A DNA stretch of 64,000 nucleotides from Bacteroides sp. 224 (lineage in GTDB: Bacteria; Bacteroidota; Bacteroidia; Bacteroidales; Bacteroidaceae). The notes under the pieces were generated by a model. That model did not search any database. It was given only the letters and a program-made list of their open reading frames with translations, and was not told the DNA's origin. Positions 63,879 to 64,000 of this stretch are shown here, one piece after another. A program made the translations under genes and the position numbers. Each line of letters begins with the position of its first letter. The stretch's first letter is position 1. Location of the stretch: assembly GCF_010500995.1 (NCBI RefSeq), contig NZ_QVMK01000006.1:1-64000 (forward strand), read 5' to 3'.

Positions 63879-64000
63879 ATGAAATATATAATAACACTTA
63901 TCGTCGCACTGTTATTCCATATATCTTTATTTGCGCAATTAACCAGAAAAGCGGAAATAGAAAAGGTTACGGAAACGGTTTATTCTGCTAAAGTATTTCA
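63879..64000 (+). CDS. start of an exported protein, cut by the window
   Basis: The ATG at 63879 opens a frame that runs off the window. The first 20 residues (MKYIITLIVALLFHISLFAQ) form a signal peptide with an FAQ cleavage site. The next residues are LTRKAEIEKVTETVYSAKVF. The family cannot be told from 40 residues. It starts after a terminator, so it may belong to a separate transcript. Confidence 0.7.
   Translation, partial: MKYIITLIVALLFHISLFAQLTRKAEIEKVTETVYSAKVF

Overview
The window looks like part of a Bacteroidales (human-gut Bacteroides/Parabacteroides type) integrative conjugative element carrying a Bacteroidota-type (subtype iii) type VI secretion system. Three kinds of evidence support this: a complete CTnDOT-style mob/tra set, RteC-family and Xis2-like regulators with a BmhA-like methylase/helicase, and promoters of the Bacteroides form (TTTG, 19 bp, TAnnTTTG). 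The arrangement matches what is known of T6SS-bearing elements of genetic architectures GA1/GA2, but I cannot assign one from sequence alone. No integrase or att site is visible, so the element ends probably lie outside the window or in the unassigned left part.

Layout. (1) 1-7.1 kb: a tripartite efflux operon (TolC, HlyD and 14-TM MFS pump, minus strand), a divergent AraC regulator, a palindrome array at 5225-5292, and a GAF/PAS histidine kinase. (2) 7.8-20 kb: the regulatory and excision-like module, with rteC, two small helix-turn-helix genes resembling xis2c/xis2d, then on the minus strand DUF3945, topoisomerase III (topB), DUF1896 and the 1957-residue methylase/helicase. (3) 20.0-45.0 kb: one 25-kb plus-strand T6SS operon from a TATCTTTG box to an intrinsic terminator. 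It encodes sheath (TssB, TssC), ClpV, four Hcp-type proteins, baseplate (TssE, F, G, K), VgrG spike, a PAAR-like tip, and the Bacteroidota-specific TssN-TssR set. (4) 45.0-46.8 kb: a minus-strand TetR plus StlD/DarB-like ketosynthase cassette. (5) 46.9-50.6 kb: mobC, mobB, mobA on the minus strand, followed by a 779-bp non-coding region holding a probable oriT and repeats. (6) 51.4-64 kb: traA-traO and traQ on the plus strand, a small methyltransferase-like gene, and a truncated exported-protein gene.

How they work together. The tra products form the mating channel, MobA/B/C process and deliver the DNA, and RteC and the HTH proteins probably control excision. The T6SS is cargo that would give the host contact-dependent antagonism and travels with the element. 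Two places in the T6SS operon look like exchangeable effector/immunity cassettes. One is a small hydrophobic protein plus a TPR lipoprotein between Hcp pairs (26.0-27.4 kb). The other is a 909-residue protein with a zincin/metzincin-like HExxHxxxxxH motif and Met-turn plus an exported YwqK/MORN-like partner, just after VgrG and the PAAR-like protein (32.8-37.5 kb). These, the stand-alone ketosynthase cassette, and terminator-like hairpins repeatedly placed in leaders of element operons are the most interesting items.
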